From contig VBOA01000008.1 of assembly GCA_005877695.1 (NCBI GenBank), positions 1-64,000 of the forward strand: DNA of 64,000 nt. The letters run 5' to 3'. This DNA is from Gammaproteobacteria bacterium (lineage in GTDB: Bacteria > Pseudomonadota > Gammaproteobacteria > Diplorickettsiales > Diplorickettsiaceae). Made by a program: the position numbers and the translations under genes. Positions 6,022 to 15,592 of this stretch are shown here, piece after piece. How positions within the stretch are numbered: the stretch's first letter is position 1; every line of letters starts with the position of its first letter. The notes beneath the pieces are model-generated. The model searched no databases and had not been told where the DNA came from. It was given only the letters and a program-made list of their open reading frames with translations.

Positions 6022-6055
6022 GGGGCCGGAGGTTCAAATCCTCTCATCCCGACCA
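6022..6055 (+). other. 3' fragment of tRNA-Pro: probable attachment site of an integrated element
   Basis: The sequence GGAGGTTCAAATCC TCTC and then ATCCCGACCA is the T-arm, acceptor strand and CCA of a proteobacterial tRNA-Pro. The T stem (GGAGG/CCTCT) and loop (TTCAAAT) are intact. No 5' half with the matching CGGGATG acceptor strand is present, so this is not a functional gene. Duplication of a tRNA 3' end is the standard scar left by integrases that use tRNA genes. Just 5' of it, CTAAC-TTCGTGA-GTTAG can fold as an anticodon-arm-like hairpin. The integrated segment probably lies to the left (1-6055), since accessory genes cluster there. Confidence 0.75.
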
Positions 6056-6099
6056 ACATTTTCAATAAAAAAATCTGAAAATAGCGCTGTTTTTTTCCT

Positions 6100-6231
6100 T
6101 TACTGCACCCCGTTTATCACACAATTTGAATGTAGAGAATTTTTAATATAAATTTGCGCTGCCGCCTTTTTAAGATGATTACTGCTTTTGAATTTTTTTT
6201 GTTCCTGTAACTTATTTGAAACAAGTGACAT
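6100..6231 (-). CDS. Possible small protein (43 aa), unrecognised
   Basis: An open minus-strand frame from ATG 6231 to TAA 6100 encodes a basic, lysine-rich 43-residue peptide beginning MSLVSNKLQEQKKF. It lies beside the tRNA fragment and downstream of a degraded frame on the same strand. No strong ribosome site is visible. It could be part of the decayed accessory cargo or not a gene. Confidence 0.25.
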   Translation of the reverse strand: MSLVSNKLQEQKKFKSSNHLKKAAAQIYIKNSLHSNCVINGVQ

Positions 6232-6251
6232 TTTTTTAGCCCTCAGTGAAA

Positions 6252-6417
6252 TCAGAAAAAATTATTTAGTTTTTTTATTTCATCGTAAACTGTTTTGGCT
6301 ATTTCTCTTTCTTTAAATAAATTGTTGATAAAGCGAAGTAGCGCTCTCACCAGGGCTATTTTCACGAAACTAATCTATTAAATGCATGCAATCTAACTCT
6401 AATCGATCTTCTGGTCT
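6252..6417 (-). pseudogene. Degraded minus-strand coding remnant
   Basis: The minus strand reads RPEDRLELDCMHLID, then a TAG stop, then in the same frame FRENSPGESATSLYQQFI. After a one-base shift it reads KEREIAKTVYDEIKKLNNFF and a stop at 6252. The joined frame looks like natural protein sequence, with one nonsense codon and one frameshift. I do not recognise the family. Confidence 0.4.
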
Positions 6418-6538
6418 AAAAATGTCCTTTTCCTATCAAAAAAAAATTGTTACACTCCATTACTAAGATAAAAACAATAAGAAAATAGGAGGATAACTTA
6501 CAATAAGTTTGGAAAATAATCTTTTAGAGTAAAAAATA

Positions 6539-8920
6539 ATGAAAGATCCACTGGGCACCTTGTCACAAAATGCTACGGTTGCAATCTTGCCTCAGAATCA
6601 TTTTATTACTTCAACATTATCGACAGATAGCGAACCCGTTCCAGGACCTTCACAACAAACTATATTCAGTCAAGAAGATCTTCAAGATTGGCTGATTAAA
6701 ACTCGTAATCAACTTCTTTTTTTATCTGAGCAGGAACATTCCAATTCCTTTACCCTTTTAGTTTCAACGTTAAATAAAGAATTACGGTTAGAAGCAAGTG
6801 AAAAAAATTGCATCGAATTTCTATTAGCATTAGATGATTTTTCCTCAAAAGCCACCAATATTTTATTACCCACTCAATTTTTTATCGAAAAAAATCTCAA
6901 AAAAAATCCGTTTTTTAATAGACCATTATCGGGATTATTCCTCGCAGTTAGGTTTTTACACAGAAAATCTAAATCAAGCTCATTTATCTGAGGACCTGAA
7001 GAATTTACAAGATGAATTACAAAAATTAAAAAAAGAAAAAAACCAATTAGAAAAATCACAGCAGATTGATTCACATATCACCCGCCTAACCGAACTCACT
7101 AGAGACTTTGAAAAACTTAGAGTCGAGAAGCATAGAGATTTTGAGGCAGAAACTGTTCAGTATGAAGCAACATTAGAAGCTTATAAACAAGAATTAGAGA
7201 TAATAAAAACAACAATTGAAATCAATGAGAAAGAATTAGTCATTCCTTTTGAGCAGGTTGAAGTAGATATAAAATTAAATCGAAAAAAACTTTTCTACTT
7301 GCAAGGGGATTTATATTTTTTACAGCAGTTAGAAAAACAGATAGAAAATCAGGAGAATAATCAGAAAGATAGTTTAACACTAGACACAAAACTTTTAAAG
7401 TTATCGCACTTAGAAGAAGTTCGGCTAGGTTTAATAACTGAATTAGAAAATTTTGACTCGATATCGATCCTTAAAAAAATAATAGAAGAGCCAAACTCTG
7501 ATTTAGAGCAATTACGTACCGAAAATAAAATTAGAACAGAATTTAAAACGAATAGCAAAGATTTGAGTGCAATCACCGAAGATTTAAAAGATATACTGAA
7601 TTTTTTTTCTATCGACAGTTTTACTATTGTTAACATTTTTTTAACTAAAATTAAATTTATCTTGAGTTTATTTTCAGATATAAGAAATTTGGAAAAAAAA
7701 ACTATTGAAATTTCTAAACAGATTAAAAAAAACCAAGCTGAATTTATAAATGATGTAGAAGAAAATAAGACTATCAAAGATTTAACAACACAATTTGGGA
7801 TAAACAAAGATCGATTTAATAGCCTTCATGAGCAATATACGCAAATTCAAAAAGAATTACTTATTTTTTTACCAACCAATAACTTTGAGTTAAAAAAAAT
7901 TACAAAAGAAATACTTGATATAAAAACAACAGAAACCATTCAATTGCAGAATAAGCAATTAATTTTAGAATTATTAATTAAAAGAAATGGTTTAATTAAT
8001 CAAATAGGTGAATTAGAAGAAAAAATACATGCTATTAAAAATAACCAACATATTTTTAAGCTACTTAAAGATTACAAAATGCTGGAAAATTTGATTTTAC
8101 TCGAAAGATTGCAAAAAAAAGCGGGGGAGACTACCCAAAAAATTGAGGAATTATATACACAAATTACTGGACTAGAAAATAATATAGCAGAATTAAAAAA
8201 AGATATTGATCCATCAAAATTTCAGAATAATAAAAAAATAAAAAGCTTAAAAAATAAAAAAATTGAGTTTTATGCTAATTTGAATAAATTACAAGAAGAA
8301 CAGCAATGTGAAATACAATTAGAAATAAGTTATAGAAAACCTGTTGAAAGCACCATAAATCATATTAGAAATACCCAAACCTTGAAATGTCCTATCCTTC
8401 TATCCCAAAAAGAAAGATCCTTGCGATTCAATTTTTTGGAAACAAAACGATTAACCCAAAAAATTGAAAAACTCAAAAATAATGTAGCTAAAAACAAGCA
8501 ATACTTAAAAATTAAACCAAATCTAGACCGAATTAAAAAACTACTTTTTAAATCCTTTCTTGAATCAACACAAAAAAGTACTCCCGAAGAATGTATTTTT
8601 TTTGAAGCATTGAAAGCGCAGTTGCTTTCTTTAAAAGATCAGGTGATCATCAAAACTGGAATAAATCAGGTTGGGGATTTTTTTATAAAAAAATTCCGGA
8701 TGGTATTCAAAAGATCCGCACAATTTACAATAAATACACTCTTGATTATACGGAGCTCGAAATTGAAGATCTCCAAAAAAAACTAATGCTACTGCGTCTA
8801 TTTTCAGAAATATATTTTTTACTCAATAAAAAAACTTCGACTAATCCTTTTTTTCGATCTCGAGCTGTTCAAGATCTATATCAATCATTGCAAACATCGA
8901 CAAACCAAATTAACTGCTAA
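6539..8920 (+). pseudogene. Large coiled-coil protein gene with two frameshifts (putative effector)
   Basis: Three overlapping frames join into one protein of about 790 residues. The first runs from ATG 6539 and makes sense to about 6915, within a run of T (NPF/NRP). The second frame continues with DYSSQLGFYTENLNQAHLS and carries a long heptad-rich coiled coil (ELQKLKKEKNQLEKSQQ and many similar segments) to about 8690. A third frame, the same register as the first, continues YTLDYTELEIEDLQKKL and ends at 8920; past that stop it stays open to 8998. Both shifts fall at A/T homopolymers and compensate each other. No domain with known activity is visible. Size, coiled coil and AT content suit a Legionellales secreted protein, which is inference. 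Confidence 0.55.
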
Positions 8921-9247
8921 ATTATTACTTTACAAAATCCAGTTACAGAAAAAAAAGATAATTCACAACCGACCTGTTCTATCTTTTCGCATTCTTAAAA
9001 AATCCCACTATGTAGATTAACAGTACCTACTCAATTGCTATTCTTTTATTACTCAAATTATATCTATTTATTTTAATTAATTATTTCGAATTTTTTTTAA
9101 AATTTTAAAAAAAATTGAATTCCCTTTAAATATCCGGTAACTTATAATAATGATGGTTTAAATTATAGATTGCGTAGTTCTTGAATTAAATTTTCAAACC
9201 TTAAATTATAAAAAAATATTGATTACCTTTAGAAATTAAATACAATA
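8921..9247. other. AT-rich intergenic stretch
   Basis: No gene is recognised. The first 78 bases continue the reading frame of the preceding coiled-coil gene past its stop codon (ending at 8998), suggesting that the gene once extended further. The rest is very AT-rich and should contain the promoter of the regulator gene at 9248, though no clear -35/-10 pair could be chosen. Confidence 0.4.
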
Positions 9248-9910
9248 ATGAATACTAATAAAATACATCTCACTTTGAGAAATTTAATAAAGATGAAATC
9301 TGCTCGAGATGGCGTAAATTTTACGCTTTATCGACTTGCAAAATCTTTAAACATGCCCCATTCCGTTTTGTTAAGATTAATTCATCTTGAACCCACTAAA
9401 CGAGTAAATAATCCTCGAATTGATACTTTATATAAAATTGTCGAATTTTTTAAATTAGATGGTTTCAATATCACTGTTAATGATTTATTGATGGGATTTA
9501 AGGATCCCTCAGAAATAACTATTCAAGATCAGCAATCCATTTCTTTTAATGCAGAATGTAAATTACCTCTTTATTCCTTTAATATAGCTAAATTAGATAA
9601 AATTGGTCAAATACAAATTAAACTAATTAAACAAGCTGACGATCTATTTGCGCTGCAATCTGAAGAAGAAATTAAACCTATCTTTAAACAAGGCTCTATT
9701 TTTGTCATTGATCCTAATGCGAAGTTAGAAAATAATAATTTAGTTGCAGTTAAAGTTGAAAAAAAGCTTCAAATTATGATCAAAAAGATCCAAATTCAAA
9801 CTAACCACATTGTGTTGACAAATTTTGATAATAGCACTGCTCCAGTTATTTTAAATCCACAGTTGCATTCCATTGTGGGCGTGGTCATACAAGTCAATGC
9901 TAAAACTTAA
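9248..9910 (+). CDS. HTH regulator with degenerate S24 (LexA/CI-like) domain
   Basis: The protein has 220 residues. The N-terminal region (residues 10-85) looks like an XRE-type helix-turn-helix (YRLAKSLNMPHSVLLRLI). The C-terminal region (about 110-218) has the beta-rich LexA/CI peptidase fold: PIFKQGSIFVIDPNAKL, NNNLVAVKVEKK, and a final SIVGVVIQV strand. The catalytic Ser of the usual G-D-S-M motif is absent, so it should not self-cleave and may use the domain for dimerisation. A second gene of this design occurs at 20299-21027. Legionellales carry several such C2/S24-like regulators; target unknown. Confidence 0.7.
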   Translation: MNTNKIHLTLRNLIKMKSARDGVNFTLYRLAKSLNMPHSVLLRLIHLEPTKRVNNPRIDTLYKIVEFFKLDGFNITVNDLLMGFKDPSEITIQDQQSISFNAECKLPLYSFNIAKLDKIGQIQIKLIKQADDLFALQSEEEIKPIFKQGSIFVIDPNAKLENNNLVAVKVEKKLQIMIKKIQIQTNHIVLTNFDNSTAPVILNPQLHSIVGVVIQVNAKT

Positions 9911-9951
9911 AAAAATTTCAAAGTATATTTTATTAAAAAAGATAGCTAAAA

Positions 9952-10228
9952 AATTGATAATTTATTTTGTCTTTATCTTGGTATACATAAAGAAAAAATA
10001 AGACTTCATAGCCTCCACAAGAGAAATAACTTTCTCACGGTAATTTACGCTCTTCCATATAAACGACACATATTTAAAGAACCTTTAAACAACTTTAACT
10101 TTGGAGATTTAACTCAATCTCACTCGAATATTAATGATAAATTAGGCTTAGCTGTTGGGAAAAATATCGCTAAAGACTTAGTCATTTCTTTCGAGGAAGT
10201 AAAAATTGACTCATCAGAAATTGAATAA
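9952..10228 (+). pseudogene. Open frame without start codon, possible gene remnant
   Basis: A plus-strand frame of about 90 codons is open from roughly 9952 to the stop at 10226-10228 and reads like protein (HKRNNFLTVIYALPYKRHIF, later GLAVGKNIAKDLVISFEEV). It has no ATG, GTG or TTG start in frame at its 5' end and overlaps the start of the transporter gene at 10206. Family not recognised. It is probably the C-terminal part of a deleted gene. Confidence 0.35.
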
Positions 10229-10880
10229 AAATTTTTCTCTTAGTCTAAATGTTAAATTCTTATGGTTTATAATGCTCAGCTATGCAATGCTAAGTATACT
10301 CAGCAGCTGGTTTATTATATGCAACGTTTCCTTGCAAAGTTTCACGGCTAACGCGGGGATATTGCTGTGCCCAATAAGTTTGTTAACTGCTAATGTTATC
10401 GCTGAAATTTATGGATATAAAAATGCCAGGCGTGCAATATGGTGTGGATTTTTTTTTAATCTACTGTCTTTTTCTTATGCATTACTTATCATCAATTTAC
10501 CTAGCCCATCTTATGCACTACATAACCCACTATTTAATTCGATTATTATAACTTATTTAAAAACTAGCTTTTTCTTTATACTAAGTCATCTGATTGCAGA
10601 ATCTCTCAATATATTTTTTCTGGCTAAATTAAAGCTTAAATTAAATGGATATTATCTAAAATTGAGATTGCTAGTGTGTGTACTTCTCTCTCTATTAATA
10701 AATAATACAATTTTATTTTTTGCTAAGTATATTAGCAGTCCAATACATCTTCAATTTTTTCCCACATTGTTGATTGACATACTAATAACACTCCCCATTT
10801 TACCGGTCATTTGTTTTTTTATTGAGAAAGTTAAAAAACTGGAATTATTTGCTTATCTTCAATACTCGGTTCCCTGCTAA
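10206..10880 (+). CDS. VUT-family (YhhQ-like) transporter, queuosine-precursor type
   Basis: The protein has 224 residues with about six membrane helices. The segment LLTANVIAEIYGYKNARRAIW matches the signature of COG1738/VUT proteins, which have T-(D/N)-(I/V)-(I/V)-(A/T)-E-(V/I)-Y-G, and the family typically imports queuosine precursors such as preQ0/preQ1. It starts with TTG at 10206, overlapping the end of an upstream remnant. The last 20 residues (KVKKLELFAYLQYSVPC) do not look like the family end and overlap a broken gene on the other strand, so the C-terminus may have been replaced by recombination. Confidence 0.7.
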   Translation: MTHQKLNKNFSLSLNVKFLWFIMLSYAMLSILSSWFIICNVSLQSFTANAGILLCPISLLTANVIAEIYGYKNARRAIWCGFFFNLLSFSYALLIINLPSPSYALHNPLFNSIIITYLKTSFFFILSHLIAESLNIFFLAKLKLKLNGYYLKLRLLVCVLLSLLINNTILFFAKYISSPIHLQFFPTLLIDILITLPILPVICFFIEKVKKLELFAYLQYSVPC

Positions 10881-11609
10881 AATTGTTTACCTGGTAGGTT
10901 GTACCCATCACACAATCTCCTTTTCCTTGCTCTCCAGGACGAAATACCACATACATATTTTTATGCTCAACATTAATCGAACAATTATTTTCCAAGCAGG
11001 GTTGCTTGGTAACTATCTCAGTTTGACCCCGTATAGGATACACCAGTCCGTCATCTGCTAAATATTTAGCCTCCCAACCACTGCAATTTATTACAATAGG
11101 ATATAATTGCATTAGTGTATCGAGCGAATTAATCGATTCTTCTTTTAGTTCTCCCTTTAAATCCTTAAATTTCTTTAATAAATAGGGACGATAAAAAACG
11201 GGATTAATTAGAGGTACCATCGCACTCATCACAGGAAAGCTTTCTTCTATTTCAGATTGAATTTCAGTAACCTCCTGCAATTTAATTAATTTTTTTACAG
11301 ATTCTTTTGCCCAAGCACTTTTTTCAAAGTGGTCTTTATTTTTAAAAAAACCATTTGTTTAATTTTATATACGCCAGGGGGTTTTTTCTCTAGTAACTCT
11401 TCAAATTTAACAAAACTTTCTAAACAATGTTGTTGTAAAATAGGGTTTTTATCATCAGGCGCAAACCAAGTAGCCACTGCTGCATCTGAATTGGTAGTCA
11501 ATGGATCATCTTTTGTGTAAACCGTTACATCAAATTTGTTTTCTAAAAGAACGATCGCATTGGTCATGCCGATAATACCTGCACCCACAATAGCCACTTT
11601 ATATTTCAA
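10831..11609 (-). pseudogene. D-amino-acid-oxidase-like FAD oxidoreductase, frameshifted and C-terminally truncated
   Basis: The N-terminal piece (11609-11295) begins MKYKVAIVGAGIIGMTNAIV, a Rossmann FAD-binding motif (GxGxxG), followed by AAVATWFAP as in D-amino-acid/D-aspartate oxidases. Near 11341-11347, a run of seven A, the frame shifts, and the remaining piece (ending at 10831) continues with VINCSGWEAKYLADD and YPIRGQTEIV, the conserved DAO middle. The expected C-terminal substrate/FAD segment (G-x-R-P motif) is missing: the frame ends early, where it meets the VUT gene. It is most likely inactive. The ancestral enzyme would deaminate D-amino acids oxidatively. Confidence 0.75.
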
Positions 11610-11799
11610 GCAAAACTCCAGATAAATATAGATATTTTTTAATTAATTTTTAATGATGAAATATTAATTATTTTATTTAAAAAAAAATTAATTTTAAAGA
11701 TAGATTTAAAACCATTTTTCTGAAATACTTAACATCATATCTATTTTTTATTTATCAACATTTAATATTCAAAAAAAATACATAATTGATAATTGCGCT

Positions 11800-12396
11800 T
11801 CATTTTTCATTTCTGTTTAAATTCAACCAGCGTTGATATTCTTCTAAAGTTGTCAGTGCTTCATGTAAGCTAAATTTAAATTTATTAATACATTCATTAT
11901 GCTTCCATGTTTCAACTTCAATTAAAAACTGATCCCATTTTTTTTTAAAATTTCGCAATTGATAATAAAATTTTCTATGGTAACGAGTTTTTAAAAAACA
12001 TTTTTCTATCGCTTTTTTTAATTCTTTAACTTGGCATACTTTGATTAATACGCCGTCTGCTCCCCAAGCCAGATATTGTTCTTCGTCATTTTTATTTACA
12101 TAGGCACTCCATACTAACAAGGGAGTACCGATATTCAATGTGCTGGTGCGAACATTTTGTATCACTTCTTTACCGGAAATACCCGTTAAACCTAAGTCTT
12201 CGATAATTAAGTCATATACCTTACTATGCACAAATTCAATCGCCTCGATACCATCTGCAGCCAATTCTACTTCATAACCCAATTGTTGCAAATAATGGGT
12301 CATTATTTTTTGACATGGAACATAATCTTCAACTAATAATGCGCGTTTACGAATAGTGACGGTGGTTGCTACCGTTTGTTTTGCTTCTGATTCCAT
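11800..12396 (-). CDS. Single-domain response regulator with C-terminal helical extension
   Basis: The protein has 198 residues. The receiver domain (about 15-135) shows the acidic pair in LLVEDYVP, the phospho-acceptor Asp in LIIEDLGLTGISG, the Ser in LVWSAYV and the Lys in GVLIKVCQ. The remaining 60 residues are helical and charged and contain no recognised output domain. It may relay phosphate or act by protein contacts. No histidine kinase is adjacent. A second receiver protein is encoded at 19140-19634. Confidence 0.8.
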   Translation of the reverse strand: MESEAKQTVATTVTIRKRALLVEDYVPCQKIMTHYLQQLGYEVELAADGIEAIEFVHSKVYDLIIEDLGLTGISGKEVIQNVRTSTLNIGTPLLVWSAYVNKNDEEQYLAWGADGVLIKVCQVKELKKAIEKCFLKTRYHRKFYYQLRNFKKKWDQFLIEVETWKHNECINKFKFSLHEALTTLEEYQRWLNLNRNEK

Positions 12397-12520
12397 ACTT
12401 ATCCTTATGCATACCTCAGTATATTTTTTAAATAATGATTATCCATAAATAAAAAAAGAATAGTAGCTGTCTAAAAGGACAGTAACCCTTATTTACTTTA
12501 ATTCAGTCATGATGGAAACC

Positions 12521-12940
12521 CTATTTTTTTTTTATTTTAAATAAAAAAATCAATAAAATAACAATTAATAAAATAAACGGGCTTAACCATAAACAATAGT
12601 TCAAAAGTGAAAAAGTAGGTTTAAAAGAAATAAAATCACCATAGCGACTTACTAAATATTTTTTTATTTTTTCTTTCGATTGTTTATTTTGAAGACGTTG
12701 ATAAATTACTAATCGTAAATCTTTTGCAAGCGGCGCATTTGAATCGGCTAAGTTTTGATTTTGACAAACCAAACATCGCATTTCATAAAGGATTTGTTCA
12801 AATTGATTTTTTTTTTGTAAAGAATCAAAACTATAGAGGTCATGTAGCGCAGCAAGCGTTAATGGAGAAAAAAGTATTGTCACTAAAAAAAGCTTGCTTG
12901 TTAGCATTTTTTTTAAAAATTTTTTCATGTATCTCAACAT
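12521..12940 (-). CDS. ccmH: Cytochrome c maturation protein CcmH
   Basis: The protein has 139 residues. A signal/anchor segment (about 12-30) is followed by the CcmH domain with the redox motif RCLVCQNQNLADSNA, whose two cysteines reduce apocytochrome c or CcmG. A C-terminal membrane helix (WLSPFILLIVILLIFLF) follows. It acts in the periplasm with CcmF and CcmG in haem ligation to apocytochromes. It is the last gene of a minus-strand ccmF-ccmG-ccmH set. It lacks the CcmI (TPR) extension and no separate ccmI follows. Initiation at the internal ATG (MKKFLKK) is also possible. Confidence 0.9.
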   Translation of the reverse strand: MLRYMKKFLKKMLTSKLFLVTILFSPLTLAALHDLYSFDSLQKKNQFEQILYEMRCLVCQNQNLADSNAPLAKDLRLVIYQRLQNKQSKEKIKKYLVSRYGDFISFKPTFSLLNYCLWLSPFILLIVILLIFLFKIKKK

Positions 12941-12961
12941 ATATGGATGACTCTATAGGAT

Positions 12962-13480
12962 TTATTTTGCCTGCTTGATAATGGGTGCCATGTTGTGTAA
13001 CCAAACTGATGAAGTTAATGTTCCGACATACTTATAGCGAATGATACCTTGTGGATCAATTAAATAACTTTCTGGTACACCATACACTCCTAAATCGATA
13101 GCTAGTAAGCCGCGTGGATCAAAGATAATTTTTTGGAATGGATTATCTTGCTTTTTTAACCAAAGCTTTGCTTGGTTTAATTCATCGCGATAATTTAAGC
13201 CATAAATTGAAATTAAAGGAGTTTTGCGCAGCTTTAACAAAAAAGGCTGTTCTTCGGTACAGGTTAAGCACCAACTTGACCAGACTATTAACAATGTCCA
13301 ATGATGTAAAAATATTTTTTTTTTGAGTATCGAGTGATTTTTTAGTAAATCTCGCGCTGAAAATTCAGGAATAGCGTGATTAATGAGTGGCGATGGCAAC
13401 AGATTGGAATCTTTTACTAATCCTTGCCATAAAAAAAAGACGATGATTAGCAACACCAGCAAGGGAATAATATAACGCAT
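12962..13480 (-). CDS. ccmG: Thiol:disulfide interchange protein DsbE/CcmG
   Basis: The protein has 172 residues. An N-terminal membrane anchor (IIPLLVLLIIVFFLWQGL) is followed by a thioredoxin fold with the active-site WCLTC in VWSSWCLTCTEEQP and the cis-Pro region GVYGVPESYLID. It keeps the CXXCH haem-binding cysteines of apocytochrome c reduced in the periplasm. It starts 9 bases after the ccmF stop codon, so the two are in one operon. Confidence 0.92.
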   Translation of the reverse strand: MRYIIPLLVLLIIVFFLWQGLVKDSNLLPSPLINHAIPEFSARDLLKNHSILKKKIFLHHWTLLIVWSSWCLTCTEEQPFLLKLRKTPLISIYGLNYRDELNQAKLWLKKQDNPFQKIIFDPRGLLAIDLGVYGVPESYLIDPQGIIRYKYVGTLTSSVWLHNMAPIIKQAK

Positions 13481-13489
13481 GAGTCAACG

Positions 13490-15400
13490 CTACACCTTTT
13501 GGTAGCCTCCTCGGGAAAAGATAGCCAATACACCACCCAACATCATACAAAGTCCCCCCATCCAAATCCAGCGCACAAAAGGTTTATAATAAAATCGTAA
13601 AACCCAGGTCTGTTTACCAACGGGCTCTGCTAAGGACACATATAAATCATGCCAAAAACTAACCGCAATCGCTGGTTTGCTGATCATGATGTCGGTTATG
13701 GGATAATAACGTAATTGCGGACGTAAAAATTGTTGGCTTTGATGGTTCAAATGGATAGTAGCGACCACGCCGGTGTAGTTAGGTCCTTGTAAGGCGTAAA
13801 CTTGTTGCAATTTGAAGTTATAGCCCGCTAAGGACAGAGTATCACCGACGCTCATTCTTACATTACGCTCGACACTATAGTAACTACTTAAAATAATTCC
13901 TATCGCTAGAATAGCCACGCCTGCATGTGCGACTAACATCGCCGCTTGGGTTTTGAGAATAGTTTTTAGACTTAATTTTTTCTTAAACGACGCGCCTAAC
14001 AGCTGGAAGGTATTTAATAATACCCAGAATGCTAAGCCAAGCCCTATCATCACTTGCCATTGCATTTTTTTACTAAACAAAATAATCAATATAAAACTTA
14101 TACTGAAGGAACTTAACAGAATACTGACTATCTGTTTTAAAACGTTGCCACGTACATTTTGTTTCCAAGGAATTAAATAGGATAAACCCATAAAAAATAA
14201 TATTAAAATAGCAAATGGTGCACACACTAGGTTAAAATACGGTGCTCCAACCGAAAGTTTACCCAAACCTAACACTTCAATAATTAAGGGATACAATGTG
14301 CCCAATAAAACCGTAAATACCAATACACTCAGTAAAACATTATTCATGATTAACAGTGCAGTACGCGAGAGTAAGCTGATCTGAGCAGGCGGTTGTTTAA
14401 AATTTTGGATCTTGAATGCATAAATACACAAAGCCGTTCCTATCAATACGACTAATAAACCTAACATAAACACACCCCGCCAAGGATCAACGGCGAAAGC
14501 ATGTACAGAAATTAAAATACCAGAACGCACGATAAATGTACCTATTAAACTTAATGCAAACGTTAATATGGAAAGCAATATCACCCATATTTTTAATAAT
14601 TCTTTTTTTTCTACGACTAATAAAGAATGAATGAGTGCTGTACCAGCAAGCCAAGGTAATAGCGAAGCATTTTCTACTGGATCCCAAAACCACCAACCTC
14701 CCCAGCCTAATACGCGATACGCCCACCAACTACCTGAAACAATTCCCCAGGTTAAAAAACACCAAGCCGCTAATGTCCATGGCCGCATCCATACCGCCCA
14801 TGATCTATCGAAACAGCCGCTTAATAATGCTGCCACTGCAAAGGCAAAACTGACTGAAAAACCGACATAGCCCATATAAAGTAGAGGTGGATGAATGATT
14901 AAACCTGGATCTTGTAATAATGGATTCAGATCGCGTCCATCCAACACCGTTTCTGTTGCTAAACTAAATGGATTCGAGAGCGTCAATAAAAATAATAAAA
15001 ACCCTGCGCTAATGAATCCCAATACCGCTATGACTCGTGCCATTGAAGCGAGATCCATGGATTGATCGAGTAAAACAACTGCAACTGTCCATAGATTTAA
15101 AATAAATACCCATAATAATATCGAACCCTCATGTCCTCCCCAAACAGCACACAGGCGATAAATCCAAGGTAAATGGGTATTAGAATTCTGCGCGACATAG
15201 ACAAAACTAAAATCATTGATTAAAAATGCATAGGCTAAACCTATAATAGCTAATGCCACCAATATAAATTGCGACCAGGCAAGAGGCTTAATCCATTTAA
15301 GCCCATTCAGACATTGATAATAGTGACTCGCTAATGGAATACCGCATTGCAAAAGTGCTAAAAAAAAAGCACCTAGTAATAGTGCGTATGAAAATGTCAC
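13490..15400 (-). CDS. ccmF: Haem lyase subunit CcmF
   Basis: The protein has 636 residues and about 15 membrane helices, the family's normal size. The tryptophan-rich haem-handling motif WGGWWFWDPVENASLLPW is present in a periplasmic loop, together with the conserved HPPLLYMGYVG region. CcmF accepts haem from CcmE and attaches it to apocytochrome c with CcmH. It is first in a ccmFGH operon. Usually ccmE and ccmD stand directly upstream; here the next upstream gene is divergent udk, so the ccm operon has been split. Confidence 0.95.
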   Translation of the reverse strand: MTFSYALLLGAFFLALLQCGIPLASHYYQCLNGLKWIKPLAWSQFILVALAIIGLAYAFLINDFSFVYVAQNSNTHLPWIYRLCAVWGGHEGSILLWVFILNLWTVAVVLLDQSMDLASMARVIAVLGFISAGFLLFLLTLSNPFSLATETVLDGRDLNPLLQDPGLIIHPPLLYMGYVGFSVSFAFAVAALLSGCFDRSWAVWMRPWTLAAWCFLTWGIVSGSWWAYRVLGWGGWWFWDPVENASLLPWLAGTALIHSLLVVEKKELLKIWVILLSILTFALSLIGTFIVRSGILISVHAFAVDPWRGVFMLGLLVVLIGTALCIYAFKIQNFKQPPAQISLLSRTALLIMNNVLLSVLVFTVLLGTLYPLIIEVLGLGKLSVGAPYFNLVCAPFAILILFFMGLSYLIPWKQNVRGNVLKQIVSILLSSFSISFILIILFSKKMQWQVMIGLGLAFWVLLNTFQLLGASFKKKLSLKTILKTQAAMLVAHAGVAILAIGIILSSYYSVERNVRMSVGDTLSLAGYNFKLQQVYALQGPNYTGVVATIHLNHQSQQFLRPQLRYYPITDIMISKPAIAVSFWHDLYVSLAEPVGKQTWVLRFYYKPFVRWIWMGGLCMMLGGVLAIFSRGGYQKV

Positions 15401-15592
15401 AGAAAACTTCCTTTGTTTTATTGAAATAATGTTTCTTAAGTTATTTTATAGTGATATTTTTACATAGAACGACTCCTTAACATAATAAAATTACTCAATA
15501 AACATTTTACTGAACATGAATATTATTGATGCCATTTACCTTTTTATTAAAAACTGCTAACTTACCAGCATTTATTGAATACTAAGGCTTGT

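Noticed and set aside
6005..6055. Complete tRNA gene
   Set aside because: Only the 3' half is present; there is no 5' acceptor strand or D-arm upstream, so it is a fragment.
14487..14870. Open frames within ccmF on both strands
   Set aside because: They lie wholly inside a full-length conserved gene and have no protein-like features of their own.
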